This document shows, in pieces, positions 33,005 through 41,241 of a stretch of DNA of 64,000 bases. Where the stretch lies: assembly GCA_036266995.1 (NCBI GenBank), contig DATAWX010000017.1, forward strand, positions 1 through 64,000, written 5' to 3'. A program made the translations under genes and the position numbers. This DNA comes from GCA-003244245 sp036266995 (GTDB lineage: Bacteria > Actinomycetota > Actinomycetes > Mycobacteriales > Pseudonocardiaceae). Numbering within the stretch: the first letter of the stretch is position 1; each line of letters begins with the position of its first letter. Under the pieces are notes generated by a model, which was not told where the DNA came from, did no database searches, and saw nothing but the letters and a program-made list of their open reading frames with translations.

Positions 33005-34873
33005 TTGGCTGAGGTACCCGTACCACCAGCCGACGACGCCGCCAGGCACCGCGACACCCGGCGTGGCGGCGGGTTGGCGCATGCCCGTGAGCTGTTCCTG
33101 ACATCGGGACCGGTCCGGCCCGGAGTGGTCAGGGACAGCATTTTGGCGTCGTGGACGCGGTCCCGGGAGTGCAAGGTGGCCGCCGATCACCTTGAGCTGC
33201 CCTTCGACCCCAACCTCGACCGCAAGTCGCGGCTCGCCCATGGCGCGGACGCGGTCATCAGCGCGGCATGTGCGAAGTACGCTGATGAACCGATCAGCGT
33301 CATCCTCACCGATGCGGCGGGAGTGGTCCTGGACCGCCGCACCGGCGACTCGGGGTTGCAGCAGAAGCTGGACAACGTGCGACTGGCACCGGGGTTCAGC
33401 TACGCCGAGCAGTTCGCCGGGACCAACGGAATCGGCACCACGCTGGAGGGCCGTGGACCCGCCCATGTATTCGGGCACGAGCACTACGTCGAGCACCTGG
33501 AGGACCTGGCCTGTGCGGGTGCACCGATCCGCCATCCGACCACCGGCAAGGTGCTGGGCATCCTCGACCTGACCTGCTGGCGGAAAGACGCGAACCCGGC
33601 GATGATCGCGGCCGCCGCCAGCATCGCCGGGGAGATCGAGGAGGCGCTGCTGGCCTATATAGGCCGCCGCGAACTCGCCCTGTTGCACGACTACCTGCTG
33701 GCCTGCCGCCGCAACCGGGGCTCCATCCTGGCGATCAGCACCGACCTGGTGATGATGAACGACAGTGCCCGGGAACTCGTCGATCCGCAGGACCAGGTGG
33801 CGTTACTCGAGCAGTCCACGGCGGCTCTGGCCGACGGCAAGATCCGGGTGTTCACCACCTCGCTGCCCAGCGGTGCGATCGCACGGGTGCACTGCAAGCC
33901 GAGCTGGAGCGAGTCAACGACGATCGGCGGCGTCGTGCAGGTGCAGTTGCTCGCCACCGAGGCGGCGACCGGCTCGACCGATGGCGGGTCGGCAATCCGC
34001 GCTCACACCATGCCCGGAGTGGTCGGCACGAGCATGCTGTGGGTGAAGTGCTGCCAGGAGGTCCAGGCGCGCCTGCGGTCCAGCGACTGGCTGGATCTGG
34101 AGGGTGAGACCGGGGTCGGCAAGCTGACGGTGGCGCAGAGCGCGCATCTGGCGATCACCCCGGGCGCGCACCTGCGGGTGCTAGACGCCGACGACTGCAC
34201 CGGCGACCGGGCCGACGCCACGAGTTGGCTCGGCGGGGTGGTCGACGAGCTGGCGCGCCGGGCGGGCACGCTGGTCCTGCGACACGTCGACCGGCTGCCC
34301 ACCTCGGTTCTCCGAGCGCTGACCACACTGCTCGAGCAGACGCGGCGTAGTACGGATCAGCCGCGGAGCTGGGTCGTTGCGACGCGGAGCAGCGACGCGC
34401 CGAGCAGCGACGAGTTGGCCGACCTGATTGGATGCTTCCCTTCCTCCGTGCAGGTCCCGCCGTTGCGGCACCACATCGAAGACCTCCCCGAGCTCGTCGA
34501 ACTGTTCATTGCTCGGCTGACCCGGGGCGCCCATCTGACGTGCTCGCCGGAAGCGATGCGACTGCTGATGCGAAACCAGTGGCCGGGCAACGTCGAACAG
34601 TTGCGCGGGATGCTGCTCAAGGTCGTCGCACATCGGCGCACCGGGGTGATCAAGCTGGCGGACTTGCCAGCCGATGCGATGGCGACCACCCGGCGGGTGC
34701 TCAGCCCGCTGGAGTCCATCGAGCGGGACGCGGTCGTCGAGACACTGATCAACACCGGCGGCAACTGCGCCCAGGCGGCCCTTCACCTCGGCATGTCGCG
34801 GGCCACCATCTACCGCAAGATCCGGTACTACGGCATCAACGTGCCGAGGATGAGGGTGCCGCAGCGGGGTTGA
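33005..34873 (+). CDS. AcoR/MimR-type transcriptional activator (GAF, AAA-like, Fis HTH)
   Basis: About 622 aa. An N-terminal GAF-type sensor region (ILTDAAGVVLDRRTGDSGLQ, FAGTNGIGTTLE, CAGAPIRHPTTGKVLGILDL) is followed by an AAA-like domain and a C-terminal Fis HTH (INTGGNCAQAALHLGMSRAT). Walker A is GETGVGKLT. The GAFTGA loop that contacts sigma-54 is absent, as expected in an actinomycete without sigma-54, and the AAA domain is shortened. The start is uncertain; TTG 33005 follows GGGAGG by 10 bases. MimR, a homologue, activates mimABCD in mycobacteria in response to ketone-type inducers. It is divergent from prmA. Confidence 0.88.
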   Translation: MAEVPVPPADDAARHRDTRRGGGLAHARELFLTSGPVRPGVVRDSILASWTRSRECKVAADHLELPFDPNLDRKSRLAHGADAVISAACAKYADEPISVILTDAAGVVLDRRTGDSGLQQKLDNVRLAPGFSYAEQFAGTNGIGTTLEGRGPAHVFGHEHYVEHLEDLACAGAPIRHPTTGKVLGILDLTCWRKDANPAMIAAAASIAGEIEEALLAYIGRRELALLHDYLLACRRNRGSILAISTDLVMMNDSARELVDPQDQVALLEQSTAALADGKIRVFTTSLPSGAIARVHCKPSWSESTTIGGVVQVQLLATEAATGSTDGGSAIRAHTMPGVVGTSMLWVKCCQEVQARLRSSDWLDLEGETGVGKLTVAQSAHLAITPGAHLRVLDADDCTGDRADATSWLGGVVDELARRAGTLVLRHVDRLPTSVLRALTTLLEQTRRSTDQPRSWVVATRSSDAPSSDELADLIGCFPSSVQVPPLRHHIEDLPELVELFIARLTRGAHLTCSPEAMRLLMRNQWPGNVEQLRGMLLKVVAHRRTGVIKLADLPADAMATTRRVLSPLESIERDAVVETLINTGGNCAQAALHLGMSRATIYRKIRYYGINVPRMRVPQRG

Positions 34874-35116
34874 TCAGCTCTCGCCAAGCACGGCGGCTCG
34901 GATCTCGGCCAGGTGTTGGCGGACGTCCTGGGACACCTGCCGGTTTCCTTCGGGGGCCGGCTCGATGCCGAGCGCTCGGAGCAGTTGTGCCGCCGGCTCA
35001 CCGGGGTCGCCCGTTACCCCCAGCACGGGATGCAGACCCTGCTCGGCAAGGTGATGGAACACCAGGTTGACGATGCTCCACGGGTTGAAGGTCTCTGCCT
35101 GAGGCTGTTGGCTCAT
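34874..35116 (-). CDS. Small conserved actinobacterial protein of unknown function
   Basis: 80 aa. The sequence MSQQPQAETFNPWSIVNLVF, then HHLAEQGLHPVLGVTGDPGE and ALGIEPAPEGNRQVSQDV, reads as a real, soluble helical protein and resembles short hypothetical proteins in other actinomycetes. A strong GGAGGTG lies 6 bases before ATG 35116. Its stop abuts the stop of the activator gene. Conserved association with the monooxygenase locus would make it an accessory, but I cannot show that. Confidence 0.7.
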   Translation of the reverse strand: MSQQPQAETFNPWSIVNLVFHHLAEQGLHPVLGVTGDPGEPAAQLLRALGIEPAPEGNRQVSQDVRQHLAEIRAAVLGES

Positions 35117-35403
35117 CGGGCACCTCCACCATCAGCGGCCAGCGCACTCACGCTACTCCCGGGAAGCTCGGCGGCGCGGCTGCCCGTCTCATATTGCGAC
35201 TACCGCGAGGTGGAGATCGGCATTGGTTGCTTGTGGGCAGTCGTGACCTCGCGTTCTGGGAGGATCCGCTAGCGGATCCTGCCGACGGCCCAACAATCTG
35301 CCATGATCGCCGAAACTGAGCGATGGCCGCGCGATCCTGCACGGTCACTACTCACTATTGACGATCGTGAGAACGCGGGCAAGGTGAGGAGGCCTCTCGG
35401 CCC
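35117..35403. promoter_or_regulatory. Intergenic region with a perfect 20-bp palindrome
   Basis: AGGATCCGCTAGCGGATCCT at 35261-35280 is a perfect 10+10 palindrome without loop. It lies about 145 bp upstream of the small gene at 34874-35116 and 124 bp downstream of the ABM gene. No U-tract follows, so an operator is more likely than a terminator. No gene is seen in the remainder. Confidence 0.55.
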
Positions 35404-35733
35404 CTATTGAGGGTTGACCGGCGTCAGTTCCCCCATCTCACCCCACCCGTCCTGCGGAACGTGGACGTTGATGATCTCCGGCTTCGTCGCGATCACTTCT
35501 GGCATCCACGTCATGGCGGTCTTGAAATGGTCGGAGTTCACGTGCGCCTCGCCCGCGCCGTCCGCGAACGCCTCGACGACGACAAACTGGTTGGGCACGT
35601 CGACGCTCCTGGACCAATCGAAAAAGATGTTGCCTGGCTCAGCCCGCGTGGCCTGGGTGAAGTCGTCGACGAGCGACAACCACTGGTCAGCCTTGTCCGG
35701 ACGAATGGTGAACTTGACGACAATGAAGATCAC
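35404..35733 (-). CDS. Antibiotic biosynthesis monooxygenase (ABM)-domain protein
   Basis: 109 aa from GTG 35733, with GAAGGAG 7 bases upstream. The ferredoxin-like ABM fold is recognisable: VIFIVVKFTIRPDKADQW, then TRAEPGNIFFDWSRS and FVVVEAFADGAGEAHVNSDH with the conserved His. Members are small cofactor-less quinone/phenol monooxygenases (YgiN-like) or structural relatives. A longer reading frame to 35865 starts at a GTG that belongs to a toxin-gene remnant (see 35734-35865), not to this gene. Confidence 0.88.
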   Translation of the reverse strand: MIFIVVKFTIRPDKADQWLSLVDDFTQATRAEPGNIFFDWSRSVDVPNQFVVVEAFADGAGEAHVNSDHFKTAMTWMPEVIATKPEIINVHVPQDGWGEMGELTPVNPQ

Positions 35734-35865
35734 GGGATGGCTCCTTCGCCTTGTGCCCGGTCGGCGTCCTCTGCGATCAGCGACGTTCCAGCCGACCATG
35801 ATCCCGTCCGATGCGGCTGGTCCGCAAGATCCGACCACGACCAAGTCGCGGAGCCTCGGACTCAC
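35734..35865 (-). pseudogene. Remnant of a HEPN-type toxin gene start (HepT-like)
   Basis: GTG at 35865 overlaps the stop of the nucleotidyltransferase relic as GTGA and opens with MSPRLRDL, the way HEPN partners of MNT antitoxins often begin. After these eight codons the frame shows no HEPN features and runs into the ABM gene. The HEPN body (including RX4-6H) is missing. Confidence 0.4.
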
Positions 35866-36059
35866 AACAGGATCGCTTCGCGATCGATCGCGGCAGCTAC
35901 GTCCGGTCGCAATGAGCGGGCCGGCACCACGTCGACTGGCGCGCCAAGAAGTTCGGTGAGCTTGCGACGCAGCGCGATCAGTTCCAGAAGTGAGATGGTT
36001 TCGGGAAGATCGGCAACAAGGACCCGATCCGCACGAGTCGCCCCTCTCCAGTCAGGCGC
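35862..36059 (-). pseudogene. Decayed MNT-type nucleotidyltransferase (antitoxin MntA-like) remnant
   Basis: The minus strand reads about 65 codons ending ELIALRRKLTELLGAPVDVV, then PARSLRPDVAAAIDREAILL and TGA at 35862-35864. This is the C-terminal half of minimal nucleotidyltransferases paired with HEPN toxins. The catalytic GSxxRGxxxxDSDID region is degraded: where DSDIDLLVDLP is expected it reads RADRVLVADLP. An in-frame TGA at 36060-36062 precedes it. The gene is therefore inactive. Confidence 0.6.
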
Positions 36060-36116
36060 TCACACTCAGAATCGTCACCGTCCGTGGTCGACTCCCAGCT
36101 AACTGTGAGGTTGTGT

Positions 36117-36169
36117 ACAGGTTGCTCGCACATCACCGGGGCATAACTGGCAGAGCGAGTTCAACCTGT
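36117..36169 (+). promoter_or_regulatory. 5'-UTR hairpin upstream of the Trp-rich repeat gene
   Basis: ACAGGTTG (36117-36124) plus CTCGC (36125-36129) pairs with GCGAG (36155-36159), a two-base bulge and CAACCTGT (36162-36169): 13 base pairs around a 25-nt loop. It ends 3 bases before the Shine-Dalgarno AAGGAG (36173-36178) of the next gene. It could control ribosome access or mRNA stability. Confidence 0.5.
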
Positions 36170-36184
36170 CTTAAGGAGCATGCA

Positions 36185-38131
36185 ATGCCTGAAGGTTCTA
36201 TCAGCCAGCTCTGGCTAGCTGCCGATGTTCGCGATGCCGTCCGGCACGACCTCGCCGGCGACCTGCACGACGCGCACCTGTGGGTGCCCGGAGCCGACTA
36301 CTTCGGTCCTGTTTGGGTCGACAGTGTGGGTTGGGTGGCACCGCAGGGCTGGGAACCTTCGCACGGTTGGGCCCCACCCCCCGGCTGGGACCAGCCGTCC
36401 TACTGGGATCACGACGACTACCGTGAGTGGTGCAACAACCACTACAGCAGCGACCAAGACTGGCGCGGCTGGGAGAATTGCGAGCACTTCCAGAACCACG
36501 ACAACTGGCACGGCTGGGTCCCGGGTGCGGACTACTTCGGTCCGGTCTGGGTCACCGGTGAGGGTTGGGTAGCACCGCACGGCTGGGAACCTCCGCACGG
36601 CTGGGCCCCACCCCCCGGCTGGCACCAGCCCAGCCACTGGGATCACGACGACTACCGTCAGTGGTGCAACAACCACTACAGCAGCGACCACGACTGGCGC
36701 GGCTGGGAGAACAGCTACCACTGGGGTGAGCACAACCAGTGGCACGGCTGGAATGACCACGGTCACGACCTTGACGACCGCGACCAGCGTGGCTGGAACG
36801 ACCACGACGGCGACGACCGCGACCAACGGCAGGACAACCGCCACGTGCAGCACGAGGACCGTGATCTGGACCACCAGAACGGCGGCCCGCGCCAGGACGA
36901 TCGGGCTGTGCCGCATGAGGTCCGGGGCGACCATGACTTCCGCGACCTTCGGACCGCCCAGCATCAGGCCGGGCAGGACTCACGAGGCGAGCCGCAGCAC
37001 GAGGTGCAGCGCGGGATCGACAGCGACCGTACCGGTCACGGCGTGCAGCGCGGCGACCTGGGTTACCAGCACGGTCAGTCCCTCGCCGGCTTGCAGAGCG
37101 GCCCAGCGAACCCAGTTGCGCCCGTTGCATCGACTTTCTCCGCGCCCGCGCCGTCGTTCTCCAACGGCCAGTCGTTCTCCAACGGCCCGTCGTGGTCCAA
37201 CGGCACCTCGGTGGGCCCGAATGTGGCGTCCGGTGCGAGCGCGCCAGCTGTCGCGGCAACCAGTGCCGCGGCGTCGGTGGGGCCGGTGAACGCCACTCCG
37301 TTGGACCCGAAGTCCTCGACGCACGTCAGTTCCCAGCCGCTGAGCCACAGCGTCCAGCAGGCCGCCACGGTGAACACCGCGGCACACCAGTCCGACGGCG
37401 ACTCGCGGTCCAGCTCACCACGCGGCGAGGAGTCGAGCCGCGGTTCGAGCCAGGACTCCAGCCAGGGCTCGGGCCACCACTCCGGCGGGTTCGTCGGCGG
37501 GGGGAGCGCCAGCCAGGACGGCCAGCAGAACGCCCATGGCGCTATCACCCACGGTCAGCAGGATGGGACCACTAACGGCGGGCTGGACAGTGGCCAGCAT
37601 GGCGGCTTCACCGGTGGCCACGGCAACGTCGGAGGTGCTCCGCAGGCCGACACCGGCCCTCAGACCGACGCCGGGCGCGGCGCGTCCGGCCAGCCGTCCC
37701 ACCCGGCCGCGCCTCAGGCCGACCTGGGCCCCTCGGCTTCGTCCGGCACCGTCTCGGGCCAGAGCCCTCATTCGGTCGACACCACGTCGCAGCCTTCGCA
37801 CGCCTCGACGCCGACCCCGCACGCCACTGCACCAGCGACGTCGAACGGTTCGGCACCGAGCGCGCACACCACCGCGACCCCGCAGAGCACGCCGACCACG
37901 CACAGCACGGCACCGGGGGCGTCGAGCGGTTCGGCGTCAAGCGTGCACACCACGCCGACCACGCACAGCACGGCGCCGGCCACGCCGTCCGACCCGAGCA
38001 GTGCGGTCGGTTCGTCCTCGTCGCACGGTATGTCCAGCGGCCTGACCACGCATGACAACGGCCCGGCCGCCACTCCGACGACGCATGACACCACGCACCC
38101 CAGCACCGACCACACAGCGGTCCCGCACTAA
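36185..38131 (+). CDS. Trp/His/Asp-rich tandem-repeat protein with a long Ser/Thr/Pro/Gly tail (unknown function)
   Basis: 648 aa from ATG 36185 (AAGGAG 6 bases upstream). After a 32-residue helical start, two 78-residue repeats (residues 33-110 and 111-188) follow; each contains WVPGADYFGPVW, GWEPxHGWAPPPGW, WDHDDYRxWCNNHYSSD and DWRGWEN. Then comes a His/Asp/Arg-rich stretch (to about 300) and a disordered Ala/Ser/Thr/Pro/Gly/His tail to the end. No signal peptide or TM segment is visible. I do not know a named family. The next gene, 33 bp downstream, is a dynamin-like GTPase with a membrane hairpin; the arrangement recalls mycobacterial iniB (low-complexity) followed by iniA (dynamin-like), though the sequences differ. 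Confidence 0.8.
   Translation: MPEGSISQLWLAADVRDAVRHDLAGDLHDAHLWVPGADYFGPVWVDSVGWVAPQGWEPSHGWAPPPGWDQPSYWDHDDYREWCNNHYSSDQDWRGWENCEHFQNHDNWHGWVPGADYFGPVWVTGEGWVAPHGWEPPHGWAPPPGWHQPSHWDHDDYRQWCNNHYSSDHDWRGWENSYHWGEHNQWHGWNDHGHDLDDRDQRGWNDHDGDDRDQRQDNRHVQHEDRDLDHQNGGPRQDDRAVPHEVRGDHDFRDLRTAQHQAGQDSRGEPQHEVQRGIDSDRTGHGVQRGDLGYQHGQSLAGLQSGPANPVAPVASTFSAPAPSFSNGQSFSNGPSWSNGTSVGPNVASGASAPAVAATSAAASVGPVNATPLDPKSSTHVSSQPLSHSVQQAATVNTAAHQSDGDSRSSSPRGEESSRGSSQDSSQGSGHHSGGFVGGGSASQDGQQNAHGAITHGQQDGTTNGGLDSGQHGGFTGGHGNVGGAPQADTGPQTDAGRGASGQPSHPAAPQADLGPSASSGTVSGQSPHSVDTTSQPSHASTPTPHATAPATSNGSAPSAHTTATPQSTPTTHSTAPGASSGSASSVHTTPTTHSTAPATPSDPSSAVGSSSSHGMSSGLTTHDNGPAATPTTHDTTHPSTDHTAVPH
36281..36748 (+). repeat. 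Two 234-bp in-frame tandem repeats
   Basis: Units at 36281-36514 and 36515-36748 are highly similar over most of their length (for example CTGGGATCACGACGACTACC occurs in both). The period is an exact multiple of three, so the repeat extends the protein in frame. The few differences are mostly third-position or conservative, implying selection on the protein. Confidence 0.85.
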
Positions 38132-38164
38132 TCCGGGCGGGGGCGGGACAAGGAGGACGTAGCA

Positions 38165-39817
38165 GTGTCGGTGACGATGCAGTCGGCCGAGCTGATGACC
38201 AGCGCCGAGCTGATCAGCCTGCTCGACCAGACCAAACGGCTGGCCGGCGCGTCCGGTCGGCCCGACCCGGTTGAGCGGCTGGCCAGGGCTCACGGGCGGG
38301 TAGCCGCTCGGCAGATGCGGGTTGTGGTGGTCGGGGCGCCTGGCCAGGGCGCCAGCTCCTTGGTCCAGATCCTGAAACGGGCATCTGCCGATCGGCTGTC
38401 GGGCGCGACCTTCGTGGACGCCGCCGGCCCCGCGGGGTCGAACCGGCCGGTGGTGCCGGAACCGGGGTCGGCGGACGTGGTGTTGTTCGTCGCCGACGCG
38501 GGTCACGAATACGGCCCGGCGGAGCTGGATGCTCTTGGCCGGATCCGGGCGCAGGGCACCACGCTGGCCTGCGTGCTCACCAAGATCGACGCCTATCCTC
38601 GGTGGGCCGAGGTCCAGCGGGCCAACCGGTCGCGGCTGCAGGCAGCCAACCTGGACTCGCCGACCATCCCGCTGCTGCCGGTGTCCTCGGCGCTGTGCGA
38701 CAGCGGCCGGCAGCGTGGCGACGACTCGCTGTCGGTCGCCTCCGGGGTGCCGCAGCTGCTCGAGTACTTGCGCGACCGGATCGGGACCAGGGTGGATCCA
38801 GCACTGCGCGACTGGGTGCTCGGCGAGGTGCGGGCGGTCGCCGACCAGTTGGGCAAGATCTGGAACCGTGAGCTGGATGCACTGCCAGGCGCCGGCGACT
38901 CACCACAGCAGCGCCAGCAGCGGGCGGTGACCGAACTGGACCGGCGCCAGCAACTGTCGGCGCAATGGCAGCTCGCGCTCGGCGACGGCGCGACTGAGCT
39001 GATGGCGCAGGTGGATTTCGACCTGCGCGACCGGCTCCGCGAGTTGATGGAACACGCCGAGGAGCAGATCACCACGACGAACCCGATGCGGCAGTGGCAG
39101 CAGTTCGACCAGTCGGTGCGCGACAAGGTCGAGGACAGCGTGCTGGCCAACTTCGGGCTGGCCGCGCAGCGCGCCCAGCAACTGGCCGAGCAGGTAGCCG
39201 CGAAGCTGGCCGGCAACCCGGATGGCTCGCACACCGGCGTGGCGCTGCCCAAAGTGCGGGTGGTCAGCCCCGACGAGGCGTTGCGCCGAGTCAAGCCGAT
39301 GGAACCACCGAATGGCGGCGGCGTCTTCGCGCGGGTGGTCAACAGCCTGCGCGGGTCCTACGGCGGCATCCTCATGGTCGGTGTGCTGACCAGCCTCGCC
39401 GGCATGGCGCTGATCAGCACCTGGTCCGTCGGGGCCGGCGTGCTGTTAGGACTGTTCACCTTCTGGGAGGACCGAAAAAACGGCCACGAGCGCGGCAAGG
39501 CCGAGGCCAAGATGGCGGTGTCCAAGCTGATGGACAACGTGAACTTCCGGGTGAGCGACGAGTTGCGGTCGCAACTGCGCGCCATGCACCGGGCGTTGCG
39601 CGACCATTTCACCGAGATCAACGACCAGCGGCTGCGAACCGCCGCCGACGCGGTACGCACCGCCCAGGACAATCCCAACGGCGGCCAGCCCGACGCACGG
39701 CTGTCCCAACTGCACAGCCACCTCGCCGAGCTGCGCCAGCTTCGGATCCGCGCCACGGTGCCGAGCGCTGACCGGCCTCAACCCAGCGCTCAACGGGGAG
39801 ACGTGATGTACGTGTAG
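38165..39817 (+). CDS. Dynamin-like GTPase family protein with a membrane hairpin and non-canonical P-loop
   Basis: 550 aa from GTG 38165 (AAGGAGG 9 bases upstream). The G1 loop is VVVVGAPGQGASSLVQI, in which the invariant Lys of GxxxxGK[ST] is Ala. G4 is intact (VLTKID). Long helices with coiled-coil character follow, then a paired hydrophobic segment at about 397-432 (YGGILMVGVLTSLAGM and WSVGAGVLLGLFTFW) like the membrane hairpin of IniA-type bacterial dynamins, then another helical region. Loss of the P-loop Lys suggests weak or absent hydrolysis. It is in an operon with the Trp-rich repeat protein, which may be its partner. Confidence 0.78.
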   Translation: MSVTMQSAELMTSAELISLLDQTKRLAGASGRPDPVERLARAHGRVAARQMRVVVVGAPGQGASSLVQILKRASADRLSGATFVDAAGPAGSNRPVVPEPGSADVVLFVADAGHEYGPAELDALGRIRAQGTTLACVLTKIDAYPRWAEVQRANRSRLQAANLDSPTIPLLPVSSALCDSGRQRGDDSLSVASGVPQLLEYLRDRIGTRVDPALRDWVLGEVRAVADQLGKIWNRELDALPGAGDSPQQRQQRAVTELDRRQQLSAQWQLALGDGATELMAQVDFDLRDRLRELMEHAEEQITTTNPMRQWQQFDQSVRDKVEDSVLANFGLAAQRAQQLAEQVAAKLAGNPDGSHTGVALPKVRVVSPDEALRRVKPMEPPNGGGVFARVVNSLRGSYGGILMVGVLTSLAGMALISTWSVGAGVLLGLFTFWEDRKNGHERGKAEAKMAVSKLMDNVNFRVSDELRSQLRAMHRALRDHFTEINDQRLRTAADAVRTAQDNPNGGQPDARLSQLHSHLAELRQLRIRATVPSADRPQPSAQRGDVMYV

Positions 39818-39841
39818 CGAGCAGGGACAGGCACGCCTTCG

Positions 39842-39847
39842 TATCAT
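39842..39847 (+). promoter_or_regulatory. -10 box TATCAT, probable leaderless start
   Basis: TATCAT ends 6 bases before the GTG of the methyltransferase gene, which has no Shine-Dalgarno. This spacing is what leaderless actinobacterial transcripts show. No -35 was identified. Confidence 0.5.
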
Positions 39848-39853
39848 CGCCGG

Positions 39854-40612
39854 GTGTCCTCGGGTGAGCTTCACCTCGATCGTCGCCGAGCCGAGTCGTT
39901 CGGCTCGGTGGCACGGCAGTACGAGCGTTACCGTCCGACGTACCCCGACGCTCTGCTCGACGATCTTGCGAGGTTGCGGCCGGCTCGAGTGCTCGACGTC
40001 GGCTGCGGCACCGGCAAGGCCGCCGTGGGCCTCGCCGGGCGTGGTCTGTCCGTCCTCGGTGTCGAGCTGGACCCGCGGATGGCCGAGGTGGCCCGCGGTC
40101 ACGGCATCCCGGTGGAAGTGGGAGCCTTCGAGACCTGGGACGACGCTGGGCGGCGTTTCGACTTGATCACCTGCGGGGCCGCGTGGCACTGGATCGATCC
40201 CGAGCTGGGTATGGCCAAAGCGGCCGAGGTGCTGCGCGCGGGAGGCACCATCGCCCGGTTCTGGAACTACCACGTGCTAGACGAGTCCGTCGCGACCGTG
40301 TTCGAGGCCGTCTACCGCGAGCATGCGCCGGAGGCGCATCCGCACGGGCGCGCACCCGACGACAGCGGCTACATCGACCCCTTCGCCGAAAATGAGGCGT
40401 TCTGCTCGGTCGAGACGAGAACCTACCGCTGGGAACGCAGCCTGAGCGCCGACGAATGGGTAGGACAGGCGGCGACGTTCAGCGATCATCAGCGGCTTGA
40501 ACCCGAGAGTCTCGGCACCCTTGCGCGAGCGCTGCACGCGACGATCGAAACACTCGGCGGCACCGTCGACGCGCACGGCAGGACCTACGTCGTGTTGGCC
40601 CGCCGCGCTTAG
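39854..40612 (+). CDS. SAM-dependent class I methyltransferase
   Basis: 252 aa. Motif I is VLDVGCGTGKAAVGLAGRG, with an acidic residue ending strand 2 (GVELDPRM) and motif IV FDLITCGAAWHWID. The HWID sequence after motif IV is typical of methyltransferase_11/SmtA-like small-molecule enzymes. The substrate is unknown. The GTG at 39854 follows a -10 box directly. It stands alone between the GTPase gene and a convergent VOC gene. Confidence 0.88.
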   Translation: MSSGELHLDRRRAESFGSVARQYERYRPTYPDALLDDLARLRPARVLDVGCGTGKAAVGLAGRGLSVLGVELDPRMAEVARGHGIPVEVGAFETWDDAGRRFDLITCGAAWHWIDPELGMAKAAEVLRAGGTIARFWNYHVLDESVATVFEAVYREHAPEAHPHGRAPDDSGYIDPFAENEAFCSVETRTYRWERSLSADEWVGQAATFSDHQRLEPESLGTLARALHATIETLGGTVDAHGRTYVVLARRA

Positions 40613-40629
40613 CCTCGCGCGTTCCCGGC

Positions 40630-41124
40630 TCAGATCGCCTGAGTCAGGTTGACCGCGTTCCCGTCCGGGTCGTAAATGTGACCGACTCGCTGGCCCCATG
40701 GCATGTCGTTGGCCGGACCTTTGACCCGTCCACCAAGGGCGGCAACCCGCGCAAGGTGTGCATCGACGTCATCCACATCGACGCTGAGCAGCATCCGGGA
40801 CGCAACACCTTCCTCCACGCCGGTATCGGCGACCAGTCCCAGGTCGGAATCCCCAATGCGCAACCCCAGGAAGAACGTCGCTCCCTCCTCGGGCACCCGG
40901 CCGGTCTCCTTCCGGCTACCGGCGGGCACCTGCACCGCACCTCGTATCGCTGGATCGCCAGGCGAACCGGGTGACGGTGAGGGTAGTAGCTGGTCACATA
41001 CAGGCCGGCGCCCGACGACGCGCTTCCTGGCGTGACACATGCGGCAGCGTTGGTAGCGCACACCTGGCCGATGAATGTTCCCGTCGAACAGCAGGCTGGC
41101 ATGCGCGATGTGTACGGCGGTCAT
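40630..41124 (-). CDS. VOC/glyoxalase-family protein with an aberrant N terminus
   Basis: The last 90 of 164 residues form a good VOC half: FFLGLRIGDSDLGLV, SVDVDDVDAHLARVAALGGR and HIYDPDGNAVNLTQAI. The first 70 residues do not look like the other half. They contain DGNIHRPGVRYQRCRMCHAR, which instead resembles the zinc-binding end of HNH-type small proteins. In another frame, GTG then TSYYP near 40990 looks like a VOC start. The gene is therefore probably frameshifted or fused, and its function doubtful. Confidence 0.5.
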   Translation of the reverse strand: MTAVHIAHASLLFDGNIHRPGVRYQRCRMCHARKRVVGRRPVCDQLLPSPSPGSPGDPAIRGAVQVPAGSRKETGRVPEEGATFFLGLRIGDSDLGLVADTGVEEGVASRMLLSVDVDDVDAHLARVAALGGRVKGPANDMPWGQRVGHIYDPDGNAVNLTQAI

Positions 41125-41241
41125 GCACGACGGCCCGAGAAACCACCGGTGGATTCCGTATCAGCAGTCGACCTAGCCTGCTCTTCTTAGCGTGACCCAC
41201 AGGCGGATGCACGGGTCCCTAGCGTGTCCGAAGGAGCTGGG

